Shown: positions 6,518-6,706 of the stretch, in pieces | Position numbering within the stretch: position 1 is the stretch's first letter | How the letters are laid out: the number at the start of each line of letters is the position of its first letter | DNA from: an uncultured Ignavibacteria bacterium | GTDB lineage: Bacteria > Bacteroidota > Ignavibacteria > Kapaibacteriales > UBA961 | NCBI GenBank assembly: GCA_937868245.1 | Contig: CALMMI010000590.1 | Location: forward strand, 1-6,706 | DNA: 6,706 bases | Direction of reading: 5' to 3' | Made by a program: the position numbers and the translations under genes | Notes under the pieces: model-generated | Seen by the model: only the letters and a program-made list of their open reading frames with translations | The model's database searches: none | What the model was told of the DNA's origin: nothing

Positions 6518-6706
6518 TTATACTTGATCGATTTTATCCTGTACTTTTCTGAACTCATTCTGCCAGTCGATAGTAGGTGCAAGCCCACCTGATTCTATAT
6601 GTGTACATCCGGCAGGAATAGGATTCCAAAGCGTTCTTTTTTTTCCGAAAAGTATTGCTCCAAAGCAAAACAGCCATGCCTTTCCATAAATTTTGAACAT
6701 TGGCAT
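6518..6706 (-). CDS. Unrecognised short reading frame, possibly the 3' end of a longer gene
   Basis: A 62-codon frame ends at a TAA (6518-6520) 38 bp upstream of the protease start and on the same strand. Its first ATG is exactly at the window edge, so it may be an internal Met; a second Met is two residues later. The N-terminal half (KIYGKAWLFCFGAILFG) is hydrophobic and aromatic and could be a membrane segment. The C-terminal half (IDWQNEFRKVQDKIDQV) is charged and would make an amphipathic helix. I recognise no family. An 8-base homopolymer (T run at 6637-6644 on the plus strand) sits in the middle, and another minus-strand frame is open from the edge to a stop at 6595-6597. A frameshift or a wrong frame choice is therefore possible. 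If real, it may be cotranscribed with the protease. Confidence 0.4.
   Translation of the reverse strand: MPMFKIYGKAWLFCFGAILFGKKRTLWNPIPAGCTHIESGGLAPTIDWQNEFRKVQDKIDQV

Noticed and set aside
6108..6527. 139-codon plus-strand frame antisense to the protease N-terminus
   Set aside because: It is fully antisense to the PDZ and anchor region of the S41 gene, has an unnatural residue composition and no recognisable motif.
6571..6588. Short hairpin (AGGTG/CACCT type) near the right edge as a possible structured RNA or tRNA fragment
   Set aside because: The stem is only about 5 bp, no T-arm, anticodon arm or CCA end can be built around it, and it lies in a plausible coding frame.

Overview
This window reads as an ordinary chromosomal segment of a Gram-negative bacterium, most likely from the Bacteroidota/Chlorobiota/Ignavibacteria/Kapabacteria part of the tree. 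The signs are a small outer-membrane beta-barrel with a Bacteroidota-style signal peptide (ending SKA before QD), a DUF3108 envelope protein, a long S41 carboxy-terminal processing protease, polynucleotide phosphorylase with an Arg/Gly-rich tail, and mostly weak or absent Shine-Dalgarno sites. This placement is inference; no rRNA or other marker gene is present.

Layout from left to right. Bases 1-637 (minus strand) hold the first 212 codons of a beta-barrel outer-membrane protein that runs off the left edge. It is clearly AT-richer than the rest and uses AGA and TTA codons. Only 41 bp away, divergently, starts pnp (679-2907, plus strand), a complete polynucleotide phosphorylase with two RNase PH domains, KH, S1 and a DDRRGG-repeat tail, ending in a textbook terminator (2932-2959). 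The spacer after it contains a perfect 34-bp palindrome (3012-3045), probably a dispersed REP-like repeat. A nitrilase-superfamily amidohydrolase follows (3097-3894, plus strand) with a complete Glu-Lys-Cys triad.

The right half is on the minus strand. A DUF3108 exported protein (3977-4771) converges on the nitrilase gene, with a terminator between them. Upstream of it is an S41 protease of the CtpA/Prc type (4878-6479) with its own terminator (4819-4858). At the right edge lies a short unrecognised reading frame (6518-6706), 38 bp upstream of the protease, which may be the end of a longer gene.

The genes do not form one pathway. pnp serves RNA turnover in the cytoplasm, the nitrilase is a stand-alone small-molecule amidase, and the DUF3108 protein, protease and barrel belong to the envelope. 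Each long gene seems to be its own transcription unit, with strong terminators after pnp, the DUF3108 gene and the protease gene. I see no CRISPR array, transposase, phage gene, toxin-antitoxin pair, tRNA or rRNA, and no convincing new multi-gene system. The points most worth a second look are the composition switch at the barrel/pnp junction, the 34-bp palindrome, the altered RNA-binding face of the PNPase S1 domain, and the unidentified frame at the right edge.
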